A stretch of DNA of 64,000 nt from an uncultured Sutterella sp. (GCA_900544255.1 UQUM01000002.1:50638-114637), one strand, 5' to 3'. Positions 34,455 to 43,235 are shown, counted from the stretch's first letter. The notes: generated by a model from the sequence alone, not told the origin. A program made the numbers and translations.

Positions 34455-34811
34455 CTAACGCGGAATCTGGTTGGATTGCAAATCTTTTTTCACATCGGCG
34501 GGAGCAGTCGTTTCGGCAGAAGTCGAAACAGAACCCAAAACGCCGCCCTTATCAGCACGCGCGCTCTTCTGGAACGCACCGGAACCGAGGGTCACGGCGA
34601 TCGTTGCGCAAAAGAAAATCGTGGCCGCCACAGCGGTCGAACGCGACAAGAAGTTCGCAGAACCCGAGGCGCCGAAAAGCGACCCGGACGCCCCGGAACC
34701 GAAAGCCGCCCCGAGGTCGGCTCCCTTACCGTGCTGCAGGAGCACCAGAATAATCACAGCCACCGCGGCGCAGATCTGCACCACAATAGCGATGTTCATC
34801 AACATCTGCAT
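34455..34811 (-). CDS. secG: Preprotein translocase subunit SecG
   Basis: A 118-residue inner-membrane protein with two helices (about 3-25 and 53-75). The conserved loop LLQHGKGADLGAAFGSGASGS and the following SLFGASGSANFLSR identify SecG, which stabilises SecYE during SecA-driven export. The C-terminal tail is Ser/Thr/Ala-rich and variable. It starts six bases after tpiA; the tpiA-secG-tRNA-Leu order is common in proteobacteria. Confidence 0.95.
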   Translation of the reverse strand: MQMLMNIAIVVQICAAVAVIILVLLQHGKGADLGAAFGSGASGSLFGASGSANFLSRSTAVAATIFFCATIAVTLGSGAFQKSARADKGGVLGSVSTSAETTAPADVKKDLQSNQIPR

Positions 34812-34817
34812 GGTTGT

Positions 34818-35588
34818 TTACTTTCCTGTAGTTGTCTGAGCTGCCGCCCGGCAGATCTCATAAAAATCGTCGGCTTTCAAAGAAGCGCCCCCCACCAAGG
34901 CCCCGTCAATGTCGGGTTCGGCAAAAAGCGCCGCGGCGTTCGCAGGCTTGACGCTTCCGCCGTAAAGCACCCGCAGTGTAGCGGCTTTCGCGTCCCCGAA
35001 GAGCGACGCGAACGTCCCGCGGATTGTGCAGTGCATGGCTTGGGCCACATCAGGCGTTGCAGTGAGCCCCGTGCCGATCGCCCAAACGGGTTCGTACGCG
35101 ACGACCAAGCGGTCGGCCGCATCCGCCGTGACACCCGCCAAAGAGTCCTTTAACTGCGTCGCGACAAAACGTTCCGCCAAGCCCCCTTCTCTTACGCCCC
35201 GGGTTTCCCCGACGCAGAGAATGACGGTGAGGCCCGCCGAAATGGCCGCCCGCACCTTTTTCGCGACAACGGCATCCGTCTCGTGAAAAAGCGCACGGCG
35301 TTCGCTGTGCCCCACGATCACGGCCTTGACGCCGACGTCGCGAAGCATCGCTGCAGCCACTTCCCCGGTGTAGGCCCCGGCATCGTAAAGACTCACATCT
35401 TCAGCGGCCGGGATCACCGCAGACCCCGCAAAACCTGCCGCGAGCTGCATCAGATACACCGAAGGCGCCGCCACCGCGACGTCGCAGTTCACGTCCTTCA
35501 CCCGAGGCATGAAGCCCTCAAGCCAGGCCGCATTCGCGGCGAGAGAACCGTTGAGCTTCCAATTGGCCGCTACTAATTTTCTGCGCAT
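34818..35588 (-). CDS. tpiA: Triosephosphate isomerase
   Basis: A 256-residue TIM barrel interconverting dihydroxyacetone phosphate and glyceraldehyde 3-phosphate (E. coli 255). Active-site residues are Lys in AANWKLNG, His in IVGHSERR and Glu in VAYEPVWAIGTG; the phosphate-gripping loop is YGGSVKPANA. It is cotranscribed with secG. Confidence 0.96.
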   Translation of the reverse strand: MRRKLVAANWKLNGSLAANAAWLEGFMPRVKDVNCDVAVAAPSVYLMQLAAGFAGSAVIPAAEDVSLYDAGAYTGEVAAAMLRDVGVKAVIVGHSERRALFHETDAVVAKKVRAAISAGLTVILCVGETRGVREGGLAERFVATQLKDSLAGVTADAADRLVVAYEPVWAIGTGLTATPDVAQAMHCTIRGTFASLFGDAKAATLRVLYGGSVKPANAAALFAEPDIDGALVGGASLKADDFYEICRAAAQTTTGK

Positions 35589-35619
35589 CGTGGTGTGTCC
35601 TCAATGGGGTTGATCTTTG

Positions 35620-35655
35620 AAAGTCCGTCCGCTCGGAAAAGAGCGGACGGCAGTC
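35620..35655 (-). terminator. Hairpin after pnp
   Basis: Perfect 10-base stem CCGTCCGCTC-GGAAAA-GAGCGGACGG between the pnp stop and tpiA. There is no clear T run, so it may be a 3'-end stabiliser and a weak terminator. Confidence 0.55.
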
Positions 35656-35659
35656 GGTC

Positions 35660-37780
35660 TTACTGAGCCGCTTCTTCGTTAAGAAGCGCCTTCATCGAAA
35701 GACGCACACGGCCCTTTTCATCGGCGTCGATCACCTTCACGCGAACCTGCTGACCTTCCTTGAGGTAGTCAGAAACCTGATTCACGCGTTCATTAGCGAT
35801 CTGGCTGATGTGCAAAAGCCCGTCCTTACCCGGCAGGAGGCTCACGATGGCGCCGAAGTCGAGGATCTTCTGCACGGTCCCCGTGTAGACCTGACCCACT
35901 TCGATTTCCGCCGTGATGTCTTCGATGCGCTTCTTGGCTTCCGCGGCCTTGGCGCTGTCGTTCGAAGCAATCGTCACCGTGCCGTCGTCTTCGACGTTGA
36001 TCTGGCAGCCCGTTTCTTCGCAGAGACCGCGGATCGTAGCGCCGCCCTTACCGATCACGTCGCGGATCTTTTCAGGGTTGATCTTGATCGTGGTCAGACG
36101 AGGCGCATAGGCGGACATTTCGCGAACGCCGCCGCCCGCGTATTCGTGCATCTTACCCAAGATGTGCAGACGGCCTTCATGAGCCTGCGCGAGCGCAGCC
36201 TGCATGATTTCGGCCGTGATGCCTTCGATCTTGATGTCCATCTGAAGGGCGGTCACGCCGTTTTCGGTACCCGCGACCTTAAAGTCCATGTCCCCGAGAT
36301 GATCTTCGTCACCCAAAATATCGGTCAGAACCGCAAACTTGTTGCCTTCCTTAATAAGGCCCATGGCGACACCGGCCACGTAGTCCTTCAGGGGGACGCC
36401 GGCGTCGAGCATCGACAGGCACCCGCCGCAGACGCTCGCCATGGAGCTCGAACCGTTGGATTCGCAGATTTCGCTTACGACGCGGATGGAGTACGGGAAT
36501 TCTTCCGCGGAAGGCACCACCGCCTTCAGGGCGCGCTTCGCGAGACGCCCGTGGCCGATTTCACGGCGCTTCGGAGAACCCACGCGGCCCGTTTCACCAG
36601 TCGCAAACGGGGGCATGTTGTAGTGCATGATGAAGCGGTCGCGGCTTTCGCCCATGATGGAGTCGATCACCTGTTCGTCCTGCTTCGTGCCGAGGGTCGT
36701 GAGAACCAAGGCCTGCGTTTCCCCACGCGTGAAGAGCGCGGAACCGTGGGTGCGCGGCAGCACCGACTGACGGATTTCGATGGGGCGCACCGTGCGGGTG
36801 TCGCGGCCGTCGATACGGGGCTTGCCGGCCAAAATGTTGCCGCGGACGATCTGGGCTTCCATTTCAAAGAGAATGCCGTGCACTTCGTTCATGTCGGGTT
36901 CTTCGGTCCCGGCGGCTTCGGCGTCCTTCACGAGGGCGGCTTCGACGAGTTCGTAGACTTCGCGCAGCTTGTCGTTGCGATCCTGCTTGCTGCGGATCGC
37001 ATAAGCTTCCGCGAGCCCCGCGTCGGCGAGTTCGTGGATGCGGGCGATCAACGCTTCGTTCTTCGCGGGAGGCTGCCAATCCCAAGCGGGCTTGCCGGCT
37101 TCTTCGACGAGTTCGTTGATGGCGTTGATGGCGACCTGCATTTCCTTGTGGCCGAACATCACGGCGTTCAACATCGTTTCTTCAGGGAGACGATCCGCTT
37201 CAGATTCCACCATCAGCACGGCGCGTTCGGTACCGGCGACGACAAGGTCGAGCTTGCTCTGATGCATTTCCGACAAACGCGGGTTGCAGACGAAGTGGTC
37301 GTTGATGTAACCCACGCGGCAGGCACCGATCGGGCCCTTGAAGGGAATGCCGGAGACGGCGAGCGCGGCGGAAGCGCCGATCATGGAAGCGATATCGGGA
37401 TCGATGTCGGGATCGACGGACAAAACGTGAATGATGACCTGAACTTCGTTAAAGAATCCGTCCGGGAACAAGGGGCGGATCGGACGGTCGATCAAACGGC
37501 TCGTGAGAGTTTCCTTTTCGGAAGGACGGCCTTCGCGCTTAAAGAACCCGCCGGGGAACTTACCCGCGGCGTAGGTCTTTTCAATGTAGTCGACCGTCAA
37601 GGGGAAGAAGTCCTGACCGGGCTTGGCTTCCTTCTTGGCAACGACCGTGGCGAGCACCACCGTGTCGTCCATGGCGCAGACCACGGCACCCGTGGCCTGG
37701 CGGGCGATTTCACCCGTCGTGAGCGTCACGTTGTGATCGCCGAAACGGAAGCTCTTGGAGACCTTGTTGAACATCGTCAT
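35660..37780 (-). CDS. pnp: Polyribonucleotide nucleotidyltransferase (PNPase)
   Basis: A 706-residue phosphorolytic 3'-5' exoribonuclease of the RNA degradosome (E. coli 711). Two RNase PH-like cores (SRLIDRPIRPLFPDGF; GRDTRTVRPIEI and MASVCGGCLSMLDAGVP), then a KH domain (IKINPEKIRDVIGKGGATIR) and an S1 domain (GQVYTGTVQKILDFGAIVSL) in the canonical order. A second Met six bases in (37774) is an alternative start. It follows rpsO with a 252-base gap that contains a perfect 15-base stem, the arrangement through which PNPase commonly controls itself. Confidence 0.96.
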   Translation of the reverse strand: MTMFNKVSKSFRFGDHNVTLTTGEIARQATGAVVCAMDDTVVLATVVAKKEAKPGQDFFPLTVDYIEKTYAAGKFPGGFFKREGRPSEKETLTSRLIDRPIRPLFPDGFFNEVQVIIHVLSVDPDIDPDIASMIGASAALAVSGIPFKGPIGACRVGYINDHFVCNPRLSEMHQSKLDLVVAGTERAVLMVESEADRLPEETMLNAVMFGHKEMQVAINAINELVEEAGKPAWDWQPPAKNEALIARIHELADAGLAEAYAIRSKQDRNDKLREVYELVEAALVKDAEAAGTEEPDMNEVHGILFEMEAQIVRGNILAGKPRIDGRDTRTVRPIEIRQSVLPRTHGSALFTRGETQALVLTTLGTKQDEQVIDSIMGESRDRFIMHYNMPPFATGETGRVGSPKRREIGHGRLAKRALKAVVPSAEEFPYSIRVVSEICESNGSSSMASVCGGCLSMLDAGVPLKDYVAGVAMGLIKEGNKFAVLTDILGDEDHLGDMDFKVAGTENGVTALQMDIKIEGITAEIMQAALAQAHEGRLHILGKMHEYAGGGVREMSAYAPRLTTIKINPEKIRDVIGKGGATIRGLCEETGCQINVEDDGTVTIASNDSAKAAEAKKRIEDITAEIEVGQVYTGTVQKILDFGAIVSLLPGKDGLLHISQIANERVNQVSDYLKEGQQVRVKVIDADEKGRVRLSMKALLNEEAAQ

Positions 37781-37975
37781 AGTGAACGTATCCTAAGGTT
37801 GACGTGCCCGAACGCTTTCAATATCGATGCATGCACACCGCGGACTGACGGCACGCTGCGGCAGAAAGACTTGATTTAACGAAGGAAAAAGCCTTTTTGT
37901 CGCAACGCGCGAACCTGTCACAACAAAATGAAAACGGCTTCGGGCAACAGTGAGAAAAATGGGACGTCTGACAAG

Positions 37976-38014
37976 CGGACAGCCTGTTTGCTTCGAGAAC
38001 AAACAGGCTGTCCG
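37976..38014 (-). promoter_or_regulatory. Perfect rpsO-pnp intergenic hairpin
   Basis: CGGACAGCCTGTTTG and CAAACAGGCTGTCCG form a perfect 15-base stem with a nine-base loop, about 20 bases after the rpsO stop. No T run follows on the minus strand. It could be the rpsO terminator/attenuator or an RNase III-type processing site controlling pnp, as known in E. coli at the same place. Confidence 0.65.
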
Positions 38015-38032
38015 GAATTCGCATGGCGCGGA

Positions 38033-38299
38033 TTACTTACGCAGGCTGAGGGCGTCGATCAACTTGCGGTAGGCGGCGACGTCGGTGCGCTTCAGGTAGT
38101 CGAGAAGCTTACGACGACGGCTCACCATCTTCAGAAGACCACGGCGGGAGTGGTGATCCTTCTGGTGTTCCTTGAAGTGACCCGTGAGGCCGTTGATGCG
38201 GGCCGTGAGCAGAGCCACCTGGACTTCGGGAGAACCCGTGTCGCCGGGGGTACGCTGGAACTTCGCAACAACTTCAGCCTTGTTAATCTGAGCAGACAT
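38033..38299 (-). CDS. rpsO: 30S ribosomal protein S15
   Basis: An 88-residue ribosomal protein (E. coli 89) binding the central domain of 16S rRNA. The signatures GDTGSPEVQVALLTARINGLTGHFK and HHSRRGLLKMVSRRRKLLDYLK are diagnostic. The start is an ATG directly after an AAGGTAAAAC leader. It is followed by pnp. Confidence 0.97.
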   Translation of the reverse strand: MSAQINKAEVVAKFQRTPGDTGSPEVQVALLTARINGLTGHFKEHQKDHHSRRGLLKMVSRRRKLLDYLKRTDVAAYRKLIDALSLRK

Positions 38300-38402
38300 T
38301 GTTTTACCTTAGTAAAAAGTTAGGTTAATTGCAAAACAGGCGGTACCGGGTGTCTTAAGCCCGAACCGTGATTTTGCGGGAAAAAAGAGATTTTAGGGAA
38401 AA

Positions 38403-38444
38403 GTCGGTGAAAAAACAAGGGAGATTTTTCGTCTTTTCACCGAC
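38403..38444 (-). terminator. leuA terminator
   Basis: GTCGGTGAAAA / TTTTCACCGAC form a perfect 11-base stem with a 20-base loop about 20 bases after the leuA stop; the minus strand continues with TTTT. Confidence 0.7.
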
Positions 38445-38462
38445 CGTCTTGCCGGCCCCCGA

Positions 38463-40007
38463 CTAAACCGCGTGCTGCGGGTTGCAGGGGGCGTCGGTCG
38501 ACAACTTCGAAAGTGCGTTAAGGTAAGCTTTCGCGGACGCCGCAATAATGTCGGGATCGGCACCCACGCCGTTCACGATTCGGCCCGCAAGCGCCAGACG
38601 CACCGTCACGTCCCCCTGGCTTTCCGTGCCGCCCGTAATGGCGTTCACGCTGTAAAGCTGCAGTTCCGCCCCGGACTTCACCTCATTTTCAATCGCGCGG
38701 AAGGTAGCGTCCACGGGGCCGTTGCCGACGCCCTCGGACTTCTTCTCAATGCCGTTGTCCGTCCACACGACGGTGGCCTTGGGCTGCTCACCGGTTTCGG
38801 ACGTCTGCAGAAGACTCACGAAGCGGTAGCGATCCGTGTGTTCAGCAGTATTCGAAGTCTTAAAAAGCGCCTGAATGTCTTCGTCGAAGATTTCGCTCTT
38901 CTTGTCGGCCAAATCCTTGAAGCGGAAGAAGGCGTCGTTCAATTCCGTCTCGCTCGCCACCGGAATCCCCAATTCCTTCACGCGCTGACGAAAGGCGTTG
39001 CGGCCGGAGAGTTTTCCAAGAACGATCTTGTTATGCGTCCAACCCACGTCTTCGGCGCGCATGATTTCGTAGGTTTCGCGGGACTTCAGAACGCCGTCCT
39101 GGTGGATGCCGGAGGCGTGGGCAAAGGCGTTCGCGCCCACCACGGCCTTGTTGGGCTGCACGGGGAAACCGGTGATGGAACTCACCAACTTACTTGCGGG
39201 CACGATCTGCGTCGCGTTGATGTTCGTCTCAAGGTTAAAGAAGTCGCGTCGGGTTTTGATCGCCATCACCACTTCTTCCAAGGAGCAGTTGCCGGCGCGT
39301 TCCCCTAAGCCGTTGATCGTGCATTCAATCTGACGCGCGCCGCCCGTATATACGCCTGCCAAGGAATTCGCGACCGCCATTCCGAGGTCGTTGTGGCAGT
39401 GCACGGACCAAATCGCCTTATCGGAATTCGGCACCTTTTCCCGAAGGTCTTTGAGGAAGGCCCCATAGAGTTCCGGCACCGCGTAGCCCACGGTATCGGG
39501 AATGTTGACGGTCGTCGCACCGGCAGCAATCACGGCTTCGCAGATGCGGTAGAGGAATTCAGGTTCGGATCTATACCCGTCTTCGGCGGAGAATTCAATG
39601 TCGTCCGTGTACTTTGCGCAAGCCTTCACCGCGGCGACTGCGCGTTCAAACACTTCGTCAGGCGTCATCCGCAGTTTCGCCTGCATGTGCAGGGGACTCG
39701 TCGCAATGAACGTATGAATACGACGGCGCGGCGCAAGTTTGATGGCTTCACCCGCTTTTTCAATGTCTTTCAGCGACGCACGGGCGAGCGAGCAGACCGT
39801 CGAATCCTTCACGTGACGCGCAATCTGTTCAATCGCTTCAAAGTCGCCCTGGGAGCTCGCCGCAAACCCCGCTTCCATCACATCGACCCCGAGGCGTTCC
39901 AACTGCAGGGCGATCCGAAGCTTTTCTTCCTTCGTCATCGCGGCACCGGGACTCTGTTCCCCGTCACGCAGCGTGGTATCAAAAATAATGAGGCGGTTGC
40001 TGTCCAT
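38463..40007 (-). CDS. leuA: 2-isopropylmalate synthase
   Basis: A 514-residue enzyme condensing acetyl-CoA with 2-ketoisovalerate, the first committed step to leucine (E. coli 523). The catalytic barrel starts with IFDTTLRDGEQSPGAAM; the metal-binding HCHNDLGMAVANSLAG and the NGLGERAGNCSLEEVVMA signatures follow; the C-terminal 120 residues form the leucine-sensing regulatory domain. The ATG at 40007 has GGGAGAA at the right spacing; upstream ATG 40013 and TTG 40022 lie too close to it. Leucine feedback inhibition is expected. A 14-base leader element identical to one upstream of panB lies at 40113-40126. Confidence 0.95.
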   Translation of the reverse strand: MDSNRLIIFDTTLRDGEQSPGAAMTKEEKLRIALQLERLGVDVMEAGFAASSQGDFEAIEQIARHVKDSTVCSLARASLKDIEKAGEAIKLAPRRRIHTFIATSPLHMQAKLRMTPDEVFERAVAAVKACAKYTDDIEFSAEDGYRSEPEFLYRICEAVIAAGATTVNIPDTVGYAVPELYGAFLKDLREKVPNSDKAIWSVHCHNDLGMAVANSLAGVYTGGARQIECTINGLGERAGNCSLEEVVMAIKTRRDFFNLETNINATQIVPASKLVSSITGFPVQPNKAVVGANAFAHASGIHQDGVLKSRETYEIMRAEDVGWTHNKIVLGKLSGRNAFRQRVKELGIPVASETELNDAFFRFKDLADKKSEIFDEDIQALFKTSNTAEHTDRYRFVSLLQTSETGEQPKATVVWTDNGIEKKSEGVGNGPVDATFRAIENEVKSGAELQLYSVNAITGGTESQGDVTVRLALAGRIVNGVGADPDIIAASAKAYLNALSKLSTDAPCNPQHAV

Positions 40008-40112
40008 GCTCATTTCTCCCAAGGGTTGCGTTGTTTTCGTTTGAGCGCTTCAAGCCAATTTCCTGAAGCGAATTTTTTGAGTTTAGGCCTCTGCAGACGG
40101 TTTTAGCTTAGG

Positions 40113-40126
40113 GCGTTCTCCTTAAT
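40113..40126 (-). promoter_or_regulatory. Leader element shared with panB (copy 1, leuA)
   Basis: On the minus strand this reads ATTAAGGAGAACGC, 106 bases upstream of the leuA start. It contains a ribosome-binding-site-like AAGGAG, yet no ATG, GTG or TTG follows at a usable distance. The identical 14 bases occur at 63942-63955 upstream of panB. Confidence 0.45.
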
Positions 40127-40148
40127 TTTCGAATTTTTGTTCGAAAAT
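40125..40148 (-). terminator. AT-rich hairpin after the AlbA-type regulator gene
   Basis: ATTTTCGAA-CAAAAA-TTCGAAAAT on the minus strand, immediately upstream of the shared leader element. It may terminate the regulator gene or be part of the leuA leader; there is no long T run. Confidence 0.45.
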
Positions 40149-40159
40149 CATGAACTTTC

Positions 40160-41653
40160 TTAGTGCCCCTGCGTCTCCGCCAAACGGTAACGCTGTTTAG
40201 GACTGCGTTCCGGCTCCGTCGTTTGCAAAATTCCGCGACGTACCAATTGCCCCAATTTTGTGGTGATCGTTTTTCTCGATAACCCGGAAAGCTTCATGAT
40301 TTCCGTGGTCGAAATCGTCTGCTTCTCAGTCAACAGCCGTCGCAAAGCCGTTTCAAAATCTTTCCACACCTGTTGCGGCGCCGTCGCTGTCGCCACGCGT
40401 TTTGTAAAGACCACATCAAACGCTGAAATCCAGTCCTGAATCTCAGCCGGCGGCAGATTTTCGGCTGCTAAACTTTCTCGTATTTGAATAAGCCCGGTTC
40501 CCTTATTTTCGATGACGAATCCCCCGCCAACACCGTCGTGATTCGGCGTGTATTCCAACAATCTCGAGAGATTCTGATTCCGGGTGGCCGAACCCCCTGC
40601 CGACCGGTCATCCAAATTGGCTGCACCGAACAATCCCCCGGGATTAAGGATTTCCAATCGATCCGCAAACATATTGATCTGTACTTGTGACCCTCGTCCT
40701 TCGGGCGAATAATCCCGATGCTGCAAAGCGTTCACCAAGGCTTCCCGAAATGCCACCAACGGATAATCAGCGACATCTTCCCGCAATACGCCTTCGACTT
40801 GCCCCGCCGTGCGCATGTTCCTCTGAAGCATTGCCACGGCATCCAACAACATATCCGAAATCGAGCCTTCCAAGGTCTTGCTATCCAAATAGCGATAGGG
40901 TTGCCCCGGCTTCTGAAATTTTGAAGTGCCGGGATAGACGGTGAAGGTGACGCACAGCCGGGGAAAAAACTGCTGCGGGTACCTGCCGGCAATCAAAAGT
41001 CCGGCTAAGGTCGGATGCAGTCCTTCTCCGATTCTCACCAAAGCGCCGAGCTTCACGAGAATCTCTTCATCCTTCATCTTTCCGAAGAAACGCGGCGTTC
41101 GCAGACGACCTTGCTCGGCCACAGCCCTTAACACCGAAGCATCCAAGTCTTCCTGGGTCGCTTCCAACACGGGCTCAAGGTCGTATTTAGGCTGCCCCCT
41201 CATCTCTTTGAAGCGATCTACTTCATACCGCGTCAAATGCCGATCGCCGTCCCCCGTCCGTATAAAGGAACCGACGTAAGCACCTTTTCCGGTTATGTAA
41301 CAAGGCCGTTCTTCAAGATCAACCGCAGGAACCTGGGCAACGACGATTTGAGCATTCTCAAACGGCACCATGTCAATCTTCATGCGGACAGGGGGCGTCA
41401 TAACGTCGCCGACCTCCATCATGGCGGAAAAAATCTTCTTCGCATCAAACCCTTCCACCGGCGTGAAATTCGACTTTTCCGACAGGCCGAGAATGATGAT
41501 GCCGCCTTCTTTGTTGGCAAATGCCGAAATCGTCTCCGGAAGACTTTCCGGCAACTTCCTCACCGCTTCCTTCACTTCACAGTCTTGCGTGTCAGACCCG
41601 ATTTTCCGGAATTTTTCCACCAACTCCGGTATATCCGTTTGAACGTTGACCAT
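40160..41653 (-). CDS. Schlafen/AlbA_2-type DNA-binding protein with ATPase-like and winged-helix domains
   Basis: A 497-residue protein. The N-terminal AlbA_2 (Schlafen-like) domain shows ESLPETISAFANKEGGIIILG followed by NFTPVEG; the middle HATPase_c-like domain shows FREALVNALQHRDYS and MFADRLEILNPGGL; the C-terminus is a winged helix (TISTTEIMKLSGLSRKTITTKLGQLVRRG). Such proteins are predicted regulators found scattered in genomic islands. The ATG at 41653 gives the best start; 17 residues more are open upstream. The 5' flank is an unusually AT-rich 140-base stretch bounded by 13-base direct repeats. Confidence 0.85.
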   Translation of the reverse strand: MVNVQTDIPELVEKFRKIGSDTQDCEVKEAVRKLPESLPETISAFANKEGGIIILGLSEKSNFTPVEGFDAKKIFSAMMEVGDVMTPPVRMKIDMVPFENAQIVVAQVPAVDLEERPCYITGKGAYVGSFIRTGDGDRHLTRYEVDRFKEMRGQPKYDLEPVLEATQEDLDASVLRAVAEQGRLRTPRFFGKMKDEEILVKLGALVRIGEGLHPTLAGLLIAGRYPQQFFPRLCVTFTVYPGTSKFQKPGQPYRYLDSKTLEGSISDMLLDAVAMLQRNMRTAGQVEGVLREDVADYPLVAFREALVNALQHRDYSPEGRGSQVQINMFADRLEILNPGGLFGAANLDDRSAGGSATRNQNLSRLLEYTPNHDGVGGGFVIENKGTGLIQIRESLAAENLPPAEIQDWISAFDVVFTKRVATATAPQQVWKDFETALRRLLTEKQTISTTEIMKLSGLSRKTITTKLGQLVRRGILQTTEPERSPKQRYRLAETQGH

Positions 41654-41706
41654 TTCCTTGCCCCCAGGATTTACACAGTTATCCCGAATTTTACACGAAC
41701 TCAAGT

Positions 41707-41846
41707 AATTACTTATGTAGGTTCACGGTAACTGTTATTTTATGGTTATAAAGTTATTTATTATTATATTATATGCTTAATTTTATTATTTTATTCTTCC
41801 TAACAACCTTCAATACTTCACAGTTCCCCGTGCAATTACTTATGTA
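41707..41846. repeat. 13-base direct repeats bounding an AT-rich spacer
   Basis: AATTACTTATGTA occurs at 41707-41719 and again at 41834-41846 in direct orientation, 127 bases apart. The spacer is almost pure A+T (for example 41755-41800). It lies between the exporter stop and the regulator start and probably holds the regulator promoter; the repeats could be operator sites for its winged helix. Confidence 0.6.
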
Positions 41847-41849
41847 ACT

Positions 41850-42773
41850 TTACCGATAGAACACCCGCAGCGACAGCACGACGCCCGCCACCAAACAAAC
41901 CATCCCGACCAACATCGTCACCGACGGCCACTCCCAACGGTAAAGATGCGCGTACGTCACCGCAAAAATCGTCTCAAACACGATCATCTGCCCCGCCAAC
42001 GCAGTCGGCAGCCGCCGACTCATTTCCGCCCACAGAACATTTCCGAACCAAGAGCAGACAACGCCCGAAAAGACCATGAGACCAACAAAAAGCCAAGGCG
42101 TCACCCCCAAGGTCGGTGTTTCCGCAGGCAACGCTGATTCGGCCAAAACAAAGCCCACAAGCGCTGTGGGGAGCGTCGTGATGCCCTGCGCCGTCGTCCA
42201 AGCCTTGGGGGATCTCGCGGGATGGTCGATCAGCCAATCGGCGTTCACGATCGGAAACCACGTCCAAATGAGAAGCGCCGCTACGCCGAACACCGTGCCT
42301 ACCCAAAACACGCGGCTCCCGGCCGCCGCCGTCACGGTTTCAAATTCGGAATAGTTCGCAAGCACGAGTCCCGCAAAAAGAAGGAGGAGCGGAGGACAGA
42401 GCCTTCTCCACGCTACCGATCGTCCCCGCTTCTTATCCCGAAGGTTCGCAATCACCGCCACCAACACTGGGATCAACGCCATGCACATGCCGGCAAAAGG
42501 GGCGCCTGCTTTCTGAATGCACTGCGTGAGGCACCAGTAGTAGACGCAGTTGCCGACGACGCCCAGCTCCGCAGCCGTCAGCCAATCCCGCCGGGAGTAA
42601 TGCGCAAATTCCCGGCGCCACGCCCACCATAAAGGCAGCGTTACCAACCCGAACGCAATAAACCGCCCCGTCGCAATTACTACCGGATCGTACCCGGGCA
42701 ACATCACTGGTACAAGATAGATGCTGCCCCAAAGTACACAAGCTGAAAGCCCGAAAAGAAAACCTGCCAACAT
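41850..42773 (-). CDS. EamA-family (DMT) transporter
   Basis: A 307-residue membrane protein with 10 predicted helices in two EamA repeats. It starts MLAGFLFGLSACVLWGSIYLVP and continues with GNCVYYWCLTQCIQKAGAPF; the second repeat ends in TALAGQMIVFETIFAVTYA. The family exports or imports metabolites such as amino acids; the substrate is not predictable. The ATG at 42773 has GAGG seven bases upstream and is preferred to the GTG at 42776. Confidence 0.87.
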   Translation of the reverse strand: MLAGFLFGLSACVLWGSIYLVPVMLPGYDPVVIATGRFIAFGLVTLPLWWAWRREFAHYSRRDWLTAAELGVVGNCVYYWCLTQCIQKAGAPFAGMCMALIPVLVAVIANLRDKKRGRSVAWRRLCPPLLLLFAGLVLANYSEFETVTAAAGSRVFWVGTVFGVAALLIWTWFPIVNADWLIDHPARSPKAWTTAQGITTLPTALVGFVLAESALPAETPTLGVTPWLFVGLMVFSGVVCSWFGNVLWAEMSRRLPTALAGQMIVFETIFAVTYAHLYRWEWPSVTMLVGMVCLVAGVVLSLRVFYR

Positions 42774-43003
42774 CACCGAACCTCAATTCTCTGCCGCAGC
42801 AACGCCCAAACGTCCCGCCGTCCGGTCAATCCCTTTGGCTGCCATTTCGTAAGCGTTATTAATTCCATGTATAGACATGGTATTTAAACAGTGTCTTTAT
42901 ATTTTTAAAAAAGATAAGTTAACAACTTTTGAGTCACCGTATAAAGTTTCGTCCATCAGTCATTCATGTGGTTCGACATGACGGCACCTCAGAAAAAAAC
43001 ACT

Positions 43004-43235
43004 ATGAAAATTTCCGCTCGTAACTACATCGAAGGCAAGATCATCGACATCAAGGAAGGCCACGGGGCCTGCGAAGTGACGATTGCCTCCCCCCGCCGGT
43101 GAAAAGATCATCTTCTCCATCATGACGACCTCCACGAAGTCCCTCGACCTCTCCGCCGGCGCCAAGGCTTACGTCGTCAACAAGGATCAACCGACGAGCG
43201 CCGCAGGCGCTTTACGACCGAACGCACGGCCTTAG
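43004..43235 (+). pseudogene. Molybdenum-pterin/molybdate-binding protein Mop (TOBE domain), frameshifted
   Basis: The frame from the ATG at 43004 encodes MKISARNYIEGKIIDIKEG and runs to a TGA at 43100 after 32 codons. Skipping one base of a six-C run at 43089-43094 restores the classic Mop continuation AGEKIIFSIMTTSTKSL and on to AKAYVVNK, after which similarity stops and the frame ends at 43235. The tail has the wrong sequence and overlaps arfB, so the 3' end also seems replaced. Intact Mop proteins have about 68 residues, sit in the cytoplasm and store molybdate. The homopolymer makes both phase variation and a sequencing slip possible. Confidence 0.75.

Noticed and set aside
33868..34458. 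Plus-strand open frames covering the tRNA-Gln and tRNA-Leu genes
   Set aside because: They run through two clear tRNA genes and have no protein-like features.
35810..37879. A 689-codon open frame antisense to pnp
   Set aside because: Same kind of shadow; composition is Arg/His/Val-rich and no motif is seen, while pnp is unmistakable.
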